Of a stretch of 64,000 nucleotides of DNA, positions 8,370 through 17,224 are shown piece by piece (within the stretch, counting starts at the first letter, position 1; the number at the start of each line of letters is the position of its first letter). Origin of the DNA: Frigoribacterium sp. SL97 (GTDB lineage: Bacteria > Actinomycetota > Actinomycetes > Actinomycetales > Microbacteriaceae); the NCBI RefSeq assembly GCF_026625765.1, contig NZ_CP113062.1:1860001-1924000 (forward strand), in the 5' to 3' direction. The notes below the pieces were generated by a model, which saw only the letters and a list, made by a program, of their open reading frames with translations, ran no database searches and was not told the origin of the DNA. The translations under genes and the position numbers were made by a program.

Positions 8370-9419
8370 TCAGGCCGGGGTGGAACCGGTCGACGTGCCG
8401 TCGGCGCCGGCTCCGTCGGTGGTGCCGTCGACGGCCTCGGTCGCCGCGATCGCGGCCTCGGCCGCCGTCCGGGCCTGGCGTGCCGTCTTGCGCAGCTTCT
8501 TGTCGCTGGCCGACCGCTCGCCGAGTGCGCCGGGCGTCCAGGCCTCGACGTCGGCATCGCTGTAGTCGGACTTGGAGGGGCGTCGTTTGAGCTGCGGGAG
8601 CACCGCTCCCGGTGCCAGCCGGCGGGCGGTGAGGAGGAAGCCGGTGTGCCCGATCATGCGGTGGTCGGGGCGGACGGCGAGGCCCTCGACGTGCCAGCCG
8701 CGGACGAGCGTCTCGGACGCGTCGGGCTCGGTGAAGGCCTCGGAGGCGCGCAGGGCCTCGGCCGTGCGCGAGAGCTGTGTCGCGGTGGCGACGTAGCAGA
8801 TCACCAGACCGCCCGGCTTGAGGGCGTCGGCCGTGACGTCGACGTTCTCCCACGGCGCGAGCATGTCGAGCACGACCCGGTCGACCGTCCCGTCGGGCAT
8901 CGCCGCGGGCAACTCGTCGGCCAGGTCGCCGACCGTGACCGTCCAGTTCTCGGGCTCGGCACCGAAGAAGCTCGCGACGTTGCCCTCGGCGACGTCGGCG
9001 AACTCCTGTCGGCGCTCGAAGGACGCCAGGCGACCCTCGGGGCCGACGGCCCGCAGCAGCCAGAGCGACAGCGCACCCGAACCCACGCCCGCCTCGACGA
9101 CCGTCGCGCCGGGGAAGATGTCGGCGAACGCCACGATCTGGGCGGCGTCCTTCGGGTAGACGATGGCCGCGCCCCGGGGCATGGACATCACGAAGTCGCT
9201 CAGCAGCGGACGGAGGGCGAGGTACTCGTCGCCCGTCGTGCTGGGGACGACGGACCCGTCGGGCAACCCGACGACGTCGTCGTGCGCGATCATGCCGCGG
9301 TGCGTGTGGAACACGGCGCCCGGGGTCAGCACGATGGTGTTCATCTTGCCCTTGGGGCCCGTGAGCTGGACCTTGTCGCCTTCGACGAAGGGGCCGGACT
9401 GGCGGCGGAACGCGGTCAT
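8370..9419 (-). CDS. trmI: tRNA (adenine-58-N1)-methyltransferase TrmI
   Basis: Methylates A58 in the T loop of tRNAs, as shown for the mycobacterial and Thermus homologues. The 349-residue form starts at MTAFRRQSGPF, an N-terminus that fits the family. The beta-rich N-terminal domain (FVEGDKVQLTGPKG) precedes the SAM-binding motif EAGVGSGALS at 109-118 and the catalytic-domain segment VVLDMLAPWENV. The C-terminal 50 residues are Ala/Thr/Asp-rich and probably disordered. In proteasome-bearing actinobacteria this gene sits next to the proteasomal ATPase gene; here its downstream neighbour is the FKBP gene. Confidence 0.93.
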   Translation of the reverse strand: MTAFRRQSGPFVEGDKVQLTGPKGKMNTIVLTPGAVFHTHRGMIAHDDVVGLPDGSVVPSTTGDEYLALRPLLSDFVMSMPRGAAIVYPKDAAQIVAFADIFPGATVVEAGVGSGALSLWLLRAVGPEGRLASFERRQEFADVAEGNVASFFGAEPENWTVTVGDLADELPAAMPDGTVDRVVLDMLAPWENVDVTADALKPGGLVICYVATATQLSRTAEALRASEAFTEPDASETLVRGWHVEGLAVRPDHRMIGHTGFLLTARRLAPGAVLPQLKRRPSKSDYSDADVEAWTPGALGERSASDKKLRKTARQARTAAEAAIAATEAVDGTTDGAGADGTSTGSTPA

Positions 9420-9460
9420 GCGAGGGTGCTGCTTTCGGTCGGGTCGCACCCCGAGGGGTG

Positions 9461-9472
9461 CAGGAGGCGCGG
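9461..9472. repeat. Dispersed 12-bp motif CAGGAGGCGCGG, intergenic copy
   Basis: An exact copy lies in the 67-base gap between the HAD gene and trmI. It contains a Shine-Dalgarno-like AGGAGG but is on the wrong strand for trmI. Confidence 0.6.
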
Positions 9473-9486
9473 CGTGCGCACCGGGG

Positions 9487-10179
9487 TCAGGAGTCGGAGG
9501 TCGCCTGGTCGCGGACGGCACGGCCGGCCCGGTGCAACGCGCGGAGGTCGTCGACCGTGGTGCCGACGAGGGTGTCGCGGCGGATGTAGGGGCCGTCGTC
9601 GGCGAGCGGTGCGTGGTGCTCGACGCCGATCGCGACGGTGCCGGCGGCGACGGCCGAGGCCAGGCCGGGCGTGCTGTCCTCGATGGCGATGCAGTCGGCG
9701 GGGTCGACGCCCAGCAGGGCGGCGCCCCGGAGGTAGGCCTCGGGGTGCGGCTTGGCGTGCTCGACGTCGTCGCCGGCGACGATCGCGTCGAAGGCCTCGA
9801 ACTCGATGGCGTCGACCATGAACTGGGCCATGCGGCGGATGGACATGGTGACCAGGGCGGTCGGGACGCCTTCTCGGCGGAGCTCGGCGAGGAGTTCCTT
9901 CGCCCCGGGACGCCACGGGATCTCGACCGCGGCGCGCTCGAGGACCGCGGTGGTCAGGCGGTCGATGATCTCGTCCTCGGTCAGGTCGACCCCGTGGGAC
10001 TGCAGGACCCGGGCGGACTGCCACAGGCCGCTCCCGATCATGGCGTCGCCGTCCTCACGGCTCCAGGTGCCGCCGAACGACTCGACCAGTTCGACCTGGC
10101 AGAGGAACCAGTACGGTTCGGTGTCGACGAGGGTTCCGTCCATGTCCCACAGGACGGCGGCGGGCAGGGTTTCGGTCAC
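9487..10179 (-). CDS. HAD-superfamily sugar-phosphatase/phosphoglucomutase-like hydrolase
   Basis: A 230-residue HAD subfamily IA hydrolase, probably acting on a phosphorylated sugar or similar small molecule. Motif I is DMDGTLVD (Asp12 and Asp14), a motif II Ser occurs in LVTMS near 110, motif III Lys is in HAKPHPEAY and motif IV is EDSTPG. A helical cap domain lies between motifs I and II. The substrate cannot be read from sequence. The GTG start is preceded by TAGACT and eight bases, consistent with a leaderless or nearly leaderless transcript. Confidence 0.9.
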   Translation of the reverse strand: MTETLPAAVLWDMDGTLVDTEPYWFLCQVELVESFGGTWSREDGDAMIGSGLWQSARVLQSHGVDLTEDEIIDRLTTAVLERAAVEIPWRPGAKELLAELRREGVPTALVTMSIRRMAQFMVDAIEFEAFDAIVAGDDVEHAKPHPEAYLRGAALLGVDPADCIAIEDSTPGLASAVAAGTVAIGVEHHAPLADDGPYIRRDTLVGTTVDDLRALHRAGRAVRDQATSDS

Positions 10180-10221
10180 GGCGGACGAGTCTACCGGGCC
10201 TGGTCGACGTGGCCTCCCGGC

Positions 10222-10233
10222 CCGCGCCTCCTG
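10222..10233. repeat. Dispersed 12-bp motif (reverse orientation), intergenic copy
   Basis: CCGCGCCTCCTG, the exact reverse complement of the copy at 9461, lies between the divergent HAD and PAC2 genes. Confidence 0.6.
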
Positions 10234-10300
10234 GTGGCGGTCACGGTCTATCGTGGAGGGTCAAGCGCCGGACGCCCTTCCGGCACGGTGAGGACTCAGG

Positions 10301-11212
10301 TTGACGAACACGTCGGATTTCGCTGCGGGACGCCTGCTGGTGGTCGCCTTCGAGGGCTGGAACGACGCCGGCGAGGCCGCCAGCGGCGTCGCGCGCAGCC
10401 TGGTCGAGACCCTCTCGCTCGAACCGGTGGCCGAACTCGACGGCGAACGGTACATCGACTACCAGTTCAACCGCCCGCAGGTGGGGCTCGACGACGACGG
10501 GGTGCGAACCCTCGTGTGGCCGCGCATCCAGCTGCACGCGGCCGCCGACGCCGCGACGGTCCTCCCCCGCGACCCGTCGTCGCCCACCACCGAGGTGCTC
10601 GTGCTGCTCGGTGCCGAACCGTCGCGGAGCTGGCGCGGCTTCGCCGCCGAGATCGTCGACCTGATCGACGTGCACGACGTCACGGGCGTGGTGTTCCTCG
10701 GAGCCATGCTCGCCGACGTCCCCCACACGCGGCCCATCTCGGTCTTCGTCAGCAGCGAGAACGAGGCCGTCCGCGACGAGTACACCCTCGAGCGCAGCAC
10801 CTACGAGGGGCCGGTGGGCATCTTGTCGGTCCTCGCCGACGCCGTCGAGGCCGCGGGCGTGCCGACCCTGTCGATCTGGGCCTCCGTCCCCCACTACGTC
10901 CACAACGCCCCGTCGCCCAAGGCGACGCTCGCGCTCATCGAGAAGCTCGACGAGCTCTCGGGCGTGACGATCCCCCGCGGCGAGCTCGCCGCCGAATCGA
11001 CGGCCTGGGAGTCCGGCATCGACGCCCTCGCCGCCGACGACGAGGACATGGCGGGTTACATCGAGCAGCTCGAGCAGGCCCGCGACACGGTGGACAGCCC
11101 CGAGGCGAGCGGTGAGGCCATCGCGCAGGAGTTCGAACGGTACCTCCGTCGGCGCGACGGCAAGGGAGGGGACGGACGACCGGACGACCCGCGGTACCCC
11201 CCGGTCCCCTGA
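10301..11212 (+). CDS. PAC2 family protein
   Basis: A 303-residue member of the PAC2 (proteasome assembly chaperone 2-like) family, widespread in actinobacteria, with no firmly established function. The N-terminal RLLVVAFEGWNDAGEAAS is the family signature, and a long helical C-terminal region ends in a charged tail. The start appears to be TTG, 40 bases downstream of a TATCGT box with a weak AGGA ahead of it; no ATG or GTG in frame nearby fits better. Whether PAC2 works with a proteasome here is doubtful, because none is encoded in the usual place. Confidence 0.88.
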   Translation: MTNTSDFAAGRLLVVAFEGWNDAGEAASGVARSLVETLSLEPVAELDGERYIDYQFNRPQVGLDDDGVRTLVWPRIQLHAAADAATVLPRDPSSPTTEVLVLLGAEPSRSWRGFAAEIVDLIDVHDVTGVVFLGAMLADVPHTRPISVFVSSENEAVRDEYTLERSTYEGPVGILSVLADAVEAAGVPTLSIWASVPHYVHNAPSPKATLALIEKLDELSGVTIPRGELAAESTAWESGIDALAADDEDMAGYIEQLEQARDTVDSPEASGEAIAQEFERYLRRRDGKGGDGRPDDPRYPPVP

Positions 11213-11250
11213 CCGGTCCGCCGGCGACGACCCGTCAGGAGGGGCGGGGT

Positions 11251-11271
11251 GGGGCCCGATACGACGGCCCC
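11251..11271. terminator. Weak hairpin between convergent PAC2 and response regulator genes
   Basis: GGGGCC and GGCCCC form a 6-bp stem with a nine-base loop in the 61-base convergent gap. There is no T run, so the call is weak. Confidence 0.3.
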
Positions 11272-11273
11272 GG

Positions 11274-11969
11274 TCAGGTGGCGGGCCCGCCCGGGACCGC
11301 GACGCCGTTCTCGTAGGCGAACACCACGGCCGCCGTCCGGTCGCGGAGGCCGAGCTTGCCGAGCACGTTGGAGACGTGCGTCTTGACCGTGGCCTCGCCC
11401 AGGAACAGCCGGCGGGCGATCTCGGCGTTGGAGGCCCCCGAGGCCAACCGGTCGAGCACCTCGCGTTCGCGTTCGGTGAGGGTCGCCAGTGCGGGGCTGG
11501 GGACGACGACGCGCGTCGTCGCGGGGTCGCCCACGGCGCGTTCGACCACGGCACGGGTGAGTTGGGGCGAGAGCAGGGCGTCTCCGCGGTGGACGACGGC
11601 GATCGCCTCGATCAGGTCCTCGGGCGTCGCCGTCTTGAGCAGGAAGCCGCTCGCCCCCGCCTGCAGGGCCCGGAAGACGTAGTCGTCCCGGCCGAAGGTC
11701 GTCAGGACGAGGACCGCCGGGCCGCCCCCGGGTGACTGCGCGAGGATGCGACGCGTGGCCTCGAGTCCGTCGAGGACGGGCATCTCGATGTCCATGACGA
11801 CGACGTCGGGGCGGAGCCGCCGGACGAGGTCGACGGCCTCGAGCCCGTCGCAGGCCTCGCCGACGACGCGGACGTCGGGTGCGGTGTCGAGGATGATGCG
11901 GAAACCCGTGCGGACGAGGTCCTGGTCGTCGACGAGCAGGACGGAGACGGGGGCGGTCGTGTCGGTCAT
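11274..11969 (-). CDS. NarL/LuxR-family response regulator
   Basis: A 231-residue two-component DNA-binding regulator. The receiver domain has acidic pocket residues in LLVDDQD and the phosphorylatable Asp60 in VVVMDIEMP, with the Lys of FLLKTATPEDL near 109. A GerE/LuxR helix-turn-helix occupies about 160-225 (LTEREREVLDRLASGASNAE). I take the ATG at 11969, which overlaps the histidine kinase stop as ATGA; a longer reading frame upstream lies inside the kinase gene. It is surely the partner of that kinase; the target genes are unknown. Confidence 0.94.
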   Translation of the reverse strand: MTDTTAPVSVLLVDDQDLVRTGFRIILDTAPDVRVVGEACDGLEAVDLVRRLRPDVVVMDIEMPVLDGLEATRRILAQSPGGGPAVLVLTTFGRDDYVFRALQAGASGFLLKTATPEDLIEAIAVVHRGDALLSPQLTRAVVERAVGDPATTRVVVPSPALATLTEREREVLDRLASGASNAEIARRLFLGEATVKTHVSNVLGKLGLRDRTAAVVFAYENGVAVPGGPAT

Positions 11970-13321
11970 GGTCTCTCGGAGGGTTCGGCGGCGGTGACGT
12001 GGTCGAGGGGGCGGGCGTCGGCGCAGGCGTTCACGGGCAGGACCGCGCACACCCGGTAGCCCCCGCGCGGGCGGCGGCCGAGCTGGAGCTCGCCCCCGTG
12101 CAGGTCGACCCTCTCGCGCATGCCCCGCTGGCCCAGTCCGGGGCCGGTCGCCGTCGATCCCTGCGGGATTCTCGCGCCGGGATAGGGCATGGGGCCGGGA
12201 CGACCGTCGTCGACGACCTCGACCTCGATCGTCCGGTCGCCGTAGCGGAGGTGCACCTCGGCGAGGGAGGCGTTGCCGTGCTTGAGGGTGTTGGTCAGGG
12301 CCTCCTGGGTGATGCGGTACAGGGTGACCCCGATGCTCTCGGGGACGTCGCGGGCGTCGCCGTGCACCGAGAACCGGACGTCGAGGCCCAGGGCCCGCGT
12401 GTCGGCCATGAGTTCGGGCAGGGCGCCGAGGCCCGAGGGGCCGGACCCGGCCTCGCCGTCCCGCGAGCGCAGGACGGACAGCAGGCGGTCGAGCTCGTCG
12501 ATGGTCGTCCGCGCCGTGCCCTCGACGGCCGAGAGGGCGCCTCGTGCGATGTCGGGCCGGTCGAGCGTCCGCCGGGCGGCGCCCGCCTGGATGCCGATGA
12601 CGGCCACGCGGTGGGCGACCACGTCGTGCAGCTCACGGGCGAGGCGGGTGCGTTCTTCGTTGATGGCCCGATCGCCGGCGACCTCGTGGGCGGCGCGCAG
12701 CTCGACCCCCGTGCGTTCGAGGGCGTGGAGCCGGGTGGCCGACACGCGGGCCGCCCGGCCGAACGCGATGGCCGTGACGAGGACGATGCCGTTCGACACG
12801 AGCGTGTAGGCGATCGTGGCGAGGGTCACGGGGTCGGGTGCCTCGGCGTCGGACACGTAGACGGAGTGCAGCCACACGCCGAGCCAGACGAACATGACCG
12901 CGGTCACGACGACGCTGACGACGAGCGCACGGGCGCGCCGGGCGGCCCAGGCGTTCGCGGTGAAGATGACCACGAACTCGACGATCGACGGGGTGAGGGT
13001 GTCGGGGTAGCCCCGCAGCTGGGCGGCCAGGAACACGGCCGACACGACGACGAGGACGGCCACGGGACGCTGCCGTCGGAAGGCGAGCGGGGCGCAGAGG
13101 CCCAGGAGCCACAGCACGCTCTCGAGGGTCGAGGGCGAACCCGCCCCGTCGGCGTCCTCGACGATGACGGCGCTGAGCCAGAGCGTGACGAGGCCGAGCG
13201 CCGCGGTGAGGGCGGTGATCCAGAGGTCGACGCGGGTGTCGCGTCGGGTGAGCGGCCGGCGGGCGTCGCCCGGCGTCGCGGCCGGGGCCGGGGCGGTCGT
13301 CGACGTCTCCACGCCGACCAT
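11966..13321 (-). CDS. Sensor histidine kinase (HisKA_3, DesK/NarX-like)
   Basis: The membrane sensor kinase paired with the downstream response regulator. With the start at ATG 13321 it has 451 residues. Four to five hydrophobic segments fill the first 200 residues, with no large extracytoplasmic sensor, so it may sense within the membrane. HisKA_3 contains RELHDVVAHRVAV with the phospho-acceptor His near 232, and the ATPase domain ends in GLGQRGMRERVDLHGGELQLG. An ATG 48 bases upstream (13369) is also possible; neither has a good ribosome site. mshC lies upstream with a gap of about 120 bases. Confidence 0.92.
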   Translation of the reverse strand: MVGVETSTTAPAPAATPGDARRPLTRRDTRVDLWITALTAALGLVTLWLSAVIVEDADGAGSPSTLESVLWLLGLCAPLAFRRQRPVAVLVVVSAVFLAAQLRGYPDTLTPSIVEFVVIFTANAWAARRARALVVSVVVTAVMFVWLGVWLHSVYVSDAEAPDPVTLATIAYTLVSNGIVLVTAIAFGRAARVSATRLHALERTGVELRAAHEVAGDRAINEERTRLARELHDVVAHRVAVIGIQAGAARRTLDRPDIARGALSAVEGTARTTIDELDRLLSVLRSRDGEAGSGPSGLGALPELMADTRALGLDVRFSVHGDARDVPESIGVTLYRITQEALTNTLKHGNASLAEVHLRYGDRTIEVEVVDDGRPGPMPYPGARIPQGSTATGPGLGQRGMRERVDLHGGELQLGRRPRGGYRVCAVLPVNACADARPLDHVTAAEPSERP

Positions 13322-13442
13322 CGTAGGGCAGACGGGCGTGCTGATTGAGGAAGACTCATGCATGCGCATGGAGAACGGGATGGACGACCCGTTTCGTCCG
13401 GGTGCCGGGACGGACCGGTCGCCTCGGCGCCGTCGGCGGCGT

Positions 13443-14705
13443 TCAGGTGCGCAGGTCGATGCCCAGCAGCGCCTGCACGGCGTCGACGTCGACCTCGGAC
13501 GGGGCCGTTCCCCGGGCCACGACGGCGTCGACGGCGTCGAGGGCCGAGGGCGTGTCGAGGTCGTCCGCCAGCGACGAGCGCAGGCCGACGACCAAGGGGG
13601 TGGGGGCCGGGACCGGCACCGCGCCTCCTGCTCTCGTGGCTGCCCAGGCGAGCCAGCGCTCGAGACGACGTTCGGCGGCGACGAGGTCGGCGTCGAACCA
13701 CTCCCAGTCGGAGCGGTAGTGGTGCGCCAGGAGGGCGAGCCGGACGGCGCGGGGGTCGCGGCCCGCGGCGACGAGCTCGCTGACCTTCACGAGGTTGCCG
13801 AGCGACTTGCTCATCTTCTCGCCCTGGTAGCCGACCATCCCGGTGTGCGTGTGGTGGACGGCGTAGGGGCGGCCGGTGAGGGCCGTGCCGTGCGCCGTGC
13901 TCATCTCGTGGTGCGGGAACACCAGGTCGCTCCCGCCGCCGTTGACGGTGACGGGCACGTCGAGGTGCTGCTGGGCGATGACGGTGCACTCGATGTGCCA
14001 ACCGGGTCGGCCGGCGCCCACGGTGGTGGGCCACGACGGCTCGTCGTCGCGGGCCGCGCGCCAGAGCAGCGGGTCGAGGGGGTCGCGCTTGCCGGCGCGA
14101 TCGGGGTCGCCGCCGCGCTCGGCGAAGAACCGGGCCATCGTCTCGGCGTCGTAGCGACTCTCGAGCCCCAGGTGCCAGTCGGTGTCGCGCTCGGCGGCCC
14201 GGACGTCGAAGTACAGGTCGTCGCCGGCGCTCGAGGCATCGGTCGGCACGGGGTACGCGAGACCCCGGTCGAGGAGGCGCGCCACGGCGTCGGCGACGTC
14301 GGTCACCACCTCGGTCACCGCGACGTAGTGCGTCGGCGGCACCACGGCCAGGTGCTGCATGTCGCTGCGGAAGAGGTCGGTCTGGCCGTCCGCGAGCTCC
14401 CGCCAGTCGACGCCGGTGGCCGTCGCCCGCTCGAGCAGCGGGTCGTCGACGTCGGTCGTGTTCTGCGCGTAGACCACCTCGACCCCGGCGTCGCGCCAGA
14501 CGCGCAGCAGGGTGTCGAAGGCCAGGTAGGTCGACGCGTGACCCAGGTGGGTGGCGTCGTACGGCGTGATGCCGCACACGTAGAGACCGGCCCGCGACCC
14601 GTCGACCTCGGTCGGGTGCACCGTGCCGGTCGACGTGTCGTGGAGCGCCGGGAGGTCTCCCAGGCCCGGGAGGCGCGGGACGTCGGGTTCTGCCCAGGAC
14701 CTCAT
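13443..14705 (-). CDS. mshC: Cysteine:GlcN-Ins ligase MshC (mycothiol biosynthesis)
   Basis: Joins cysteine to glucosaminyl-inositol, the third dedicated step of mycothiol synthesis. The 420-residue protein is cysteinyl-tRNA synthetase-like: YVCGITPYDATHLGH carries the zinc-binding Cys44 and the HIGH motif (HLGH, 53-56), zinc ligands recur in WHIECT and FPHHEMSTAHG, and the ATP motif is EKMSKSLGN. Its shortness and N-terminal SWAEPDVPRLPG mark it as MshC rather than CysS. The ATG overlaps the uppP stop (ATGA), so uppP-mshC are coupled, a common actinobacterial arrangement. It implies that the organism uses mycothiol as its main thiol. Confidence 0.95.
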   Translation of the reverse strand: MRSWAEPDVPRLPGLGDLPALHDTSTGTVHPTEVDGSRAGLYVCGITPYDATHLGHASTYLAFDTLLRVWRDAGVEVVYAQNTTDVDDPLLERATATGVDWRELADGQTDLFRSDMQHLAVVPPTHYVAVTEVVTDVADAVARLLDRGLAYPVPTDASSAGDDLYFDVRAAERDTDWHLGLESRYDAETMARFFAERGGDPDRAGKRDPLDPLLWRAARDDEPSWPTTVGAGRPGWHIECTVIAQQHLDVPVTVNGGGSDLVFPHHEMSTAHGTALTGRPYAVHHTHTGMVGYQGEKMSKSLGNLVKVSELVAAGRDPRAVRLALLAHHYRSDWEWFDADLVAAERRLERWLAWAATRAGGAVPVPAPTPLVVGLRSSLADDLDTPSALDAVDAVVARGTAPSEVDVDAVQALLGIDLRT

Positions 14706-15544
14706 GCGGCCACCACGCCCGTGCCGAGCAGGACGAGCAGGACGACGCCGAGCACGATGCGGTAGGCCACGAACGGGGCGAAGCTGCGGCGCGAGATGTA
14801 GTTCATGAAGAACGCGATGACGACGAAGCCGACGACGAACGCGACGACCGTGGCGGCCAGGGTCTCGCCCAGCGAGTAGGGCCCGGGGTCGCTGAAGCTC
14901 TGGACGAGTTCGTAGAGACCGCTGCCGAAGACGGCGGGCACGGCGAGCAGGAACGAGAACCGGGCGGCGGCGGGACGCGTGTAGCCGAGTGCGAGTGCCG
15001 TGGTCGTCGTGGCACCCGACCGCGAGACGCCGGGGAAGAGCGCCAGCACCTGGGCGACGCCGACGGCGATGCCGTGGCCGTAGCGCATGTCCTCGAAGCG
15101 CTCGGTCTTCTTGCCGAGACGATCGGCCAGTCCGAGAAGGACGCCGAACACGATCAGGACGATCGCCACGATCCAGAGCGAGCGGAACACCGTGCGGATG
15201 TACTCCTGGGCGACGTACCCCACGAGCACGATCGGGACGGTGCCGATGATGACGAGCCAGCCCATGCGGACGTCGGGGTCGGTGCGGGGGATCTTGCCGG
15301 TCACGCCCGCGAACCAGCGCGAGACGATGCGGGTGATGTCGCGCCGGAAGTAGATGACGACCGCGAGCTCGGTGCCGAGCTGCGTGATCGCCGTGAAGGT
15401 GGCGCCCGGGTCGAACTCGGCCGCCGCCCCGGGATCGCTGAAGAACAGGCCGACGAGCCGCAGGTGGGCGCTCGACGAGACGGGGAGGAACTCCGTGAGG
15501 CCCTGGACGAGGCCGAGCAGGAGTGCCTGGAGGAGATGCTCCAC
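14702..15544 (-). CDS. uppP: Undecaprenyl-diphosphatase UppP (BacA)
   Basis: Dephosphorylates undecaprenyl diphosphate so the lipid carrier can be reused for peptidoglycan and polymer synthesis. The 280-residue, strongly hydrophobic protein has the family motifs LVQGLTEFLPVSSSAHL at the N-terminus and PGVSRSGATTT in the middle. GTG 15544 is taken as the start because the protein then begins VEHLLQALLLG, as in homologues; upstream codons are cysteine- and arginine-rich and not membrane-like. A weak GAAGGGT lies about ten bases ahead. Confidence 0.95.
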   Translation of the reverse strand: MEHLLQALLLGLVQGLTEFLPVSSSAHLRLVGLFFSDPGAAAEFDPGATFTAITQLGTELAVVIYFRRDITRIVSRWFAGVTGKIPRTDPDVRMGWLVIIGTVPIVLVGYVAQEYIRTVFRSLWIVAIVLIVFGVLLGLADRLGKKTERFEDMRYGHGIAVGVAQVLALFPGVSRSGATTTTALALGYTRPAAARFSFLLAVPAVFGSGLYELVQSFSDPGPYSLGETLAATVVAFVVGFVVIAFFMNYISRRSFAPFVAYRIVLGVVLLVLLGTGVVAA

Positions 15545-15572
15545 GCGGGTGACCCTTCTGGTGCGGGGGTTG

Positions 15573-16901
15573 CTAGTACGTCGACAACAAGTCCCGCAGG
15601 ACGCGACTGCCAAAGGATAGTGCGTCGAGCGGGACCCGTTCGTCGACGCCGTGGAACATGGCCGGGAAGTCCATGTCCTCGTCGAGCCGGAGCGGGGCGA
15701 AGCCGTACCCGGCGATGCCGAGCAGGCTGAGGGCCTTGTTGTCGGTGCCGCCCGAGAGCAGGTAGGGCAGGACGGGTGCTCCCGGGTCGTGCCGGTCGAG
15801 GGTGGCGGTGATGGCGTCCACCAGGGGCCCCGAGAAGGGCGTCTCGAGCCCGATGTCGGTGTGCATCGTCTCGATCTCGACGTCGTCGCCGATCAGGGCC
15901 CGGACCTCGGCGAGCACCGCCGCCTCCTGCCCCGGCATGCACCGGATGTCGACCAGGGCCTCGGCCGTGTCGGGCACGACGTTGTGCTTGTAGCCCGCCG
16001 TCAGCATCGTGGGGTTGGTCGTCGTGCGCAGCGAGCCGCGGATGAAGCCCTTGGCGGTGCCGGTGCGCAGGACCAGTTCGTCGGGTGCGACCTCGTGCAC
16101 GTCGACGTCGAGGATGCGGGCCACCTCGCCCAGCAGGGCGGTCGTCGTGTCCGTCAGCACGATCGGCCACTGCTGGCGGCCGAGGACTGCCACCGCCTCG
16201 GCCAGGCGCGTCACGGCGTTCGCCTCGATCATCTGCGAGCCGTGGCCGGCGGTGCCCCGAGCCCTGAGCTTGATCCAGATCAGGGCCTTCTCGCCCGTCT
16301 GCAGCAGGTACGAGCGTCGACCGTCGATGAAGGTCGAGTAGCCACCGACCTCGCTGATCGCCTCGGTGGCGCCGTCGAACAACCCGGGGTGTTCCTTCAC
16401 CAGGAAGTGCGAGCCGAGGACTCCCCCGGCCTCCTCGTCGGCGAGGAAGCCCAGCACGAGGTCGCGGGCCGGTCGTTCGCCCGCCCGCAGGATGTCGCCG
16501 ACGGCCGTCAGCATCATGGCGTCCATGTTCTTCATGTCGACGGCGCCGCGCCCCCAGAGCATGCCGTCGCGGACGACGCCGCCGAACGGGTCGACCGACC
16601 AGTTCGCGGGGTCGGCGGGCACGACGTCGAGATGGCCGTGCACCACCAGTCCGGGCTTCGCCGGCTCGGCGCCCTCGACCCGGGCGATCACGCTGACCCG
16701 GCCGGGTTCGGACTCGAACAGCTGCGGCTCGAGGCCGAGGTCGCGGAGGGCCGCCTCGACGTACTCGGCGGCATCCGCCTCGCCGTTCGACCGCCCACCG
16801 CCGTAGTTCGACGTGTCGAACCGGATGAGGTCGCGGGCGATGCGGGCCGTCTCGTCGAGCTCGGGCTCGGTCGGGCCGGTGCTCGTGGGGGTCGTCGTCA
16901 T
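15573..16901 (-). CDS. M20 family metallopeptidase (ArgE/DapE-like)
   Basis: A zinc-dependent exopeptidase or deacylase of 442 residues; the substrate is not evident. Metal and catalytic residues are visible: His90 and Asp92 in HGHLDVVPAD, Asp122 in RGAVDMKN, the Glu pair 156-157 in ADEEAGG and a C-terminal His in MFHGVDERVP. A dimerisation lid domain lies between about 190 and 310. The ATG at 16901 is preceded by TAGCGT and seven bases, matching the local leaderless pattern. In-frame sequence further upstream covers the tRNA-Leu gene and is not coding. The uppP start is 28 bases downstream. Confidence 0.92.
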   Translation of the reverse strand: MTTTPTSTGPTEPELDETARIARDLIRFDTSNYGGGRSNGEADAAEYVEAALRDLGLEPQLFESEPGRVSVIARVEGAEPAKPGLVVHGHLDVVPADPANWSVDPFGGVVRDGMLWGRGAVDMKNMDAMMLTAVGDILRAGERPARDLVLGFLADEEAGGVLGSHFLVKEHPGLFDGATEAISEVGGYSTFIDGRRSYLLQTGEKALIWIKLRARGTAGHGSQMIEANAVTRLAEAVAVLGRQQWPIVLTDTTTALLGEVARILDVDVHEVAPDELVLRTGTAKGFIRGSLRTTTNPTMLTAGYKHNVVPDTAEALVDIRCMPGQEAAVLAEVRALIGDDVEIETMHTDIGLETPFSGPLVDAITATLDRHDPGAPVLPYLLSGGTDNKALSLLGIAGYGFAPLRLDEDMDFPAMFHGVDERVPLDALSFGSRVLRDLLSTY

Positions 16902-16975
16902 GCGCCCCACGCTACCTGCCGCGCCGCTCACGCCGACGGACGTGGCCGTGGTCACGAGGGCCCTCCGAGCCGTGC

Positions 16976-16981
16976 TAATCT
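16976..16981 (+). promoter_or_regulatory. Putative -10 box for tRNA-Leu
   Basis: TAATCT lies 30 bases upstream of the mature tRNA 5' end. No clear TTGACA-like box was found at the expected distance. Confidence 0.4.
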
Positions 16982-17010
16982 TTCGTGTCGGCTTCGGTCG
17001 GCACCATCCA

Positions 17011-17095
17011 GTCCGGGTGGCGGAAATGGCAGACGCGCTAGCTTGAGGTGCTAGTGCCCGTATAGGGCGTGGGGGTTCAAGTCCCCCCTCGGACA
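17011..17095 (+). tRNA. tRNA-Leu (anticodon GAG)
   Basis: An 85-nt class II tRNA. The acceptor stem GTCCGGG pairs with CTCGGAC (one G-U pair). The anticodon stem CTAGC/GCTAG encloses TTGAGGT, giving anticodon GAG for CUC codons. A long variable arm (TGCCCGTATAGGGCG) and the T arm GGGGG-TTCAAGT-CCCCC are intact. The discriminator base is A and CCA is not encoded. CUC is a heavily used leucine codon in this genome. A strong terminator follows at 17166-17199. Confidence 0.97.
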
Positions 17096-17165
17096 CTCGA
17101 AACACTCTCTCTCCAGAGGCGTTTCACCAGATCTGTGTTGAGACAGATGCTTGTTCGCAAGCGAC

Positions 17166-17199
17166 GGAAGGCCCGCACACCCCGGTGTGCGGGCCTTCC
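17166..17199. terminator. Strong bidirectional hairpin terminator
   Basis: A perfect 16-bp stem (GGAAGGCCCGCACACC and its complement) with a two-base apex sits between the tRNA and the convergent ferritin-like gene. It can serve both strands. Confidence 0.8.
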
Positions 17200-17224
17200 T
17201 TGGTTCTCCGGCCTTCGTCGGTCG

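Noticed and set aside
13357..13370. CATGCATGCGCATG upstream of the histidine kinase as an operator
   Set aside because: It is a run of overlapping short palindromes around alternative start codons, with no second half-site or clear promoter, so the evidence is too thin.
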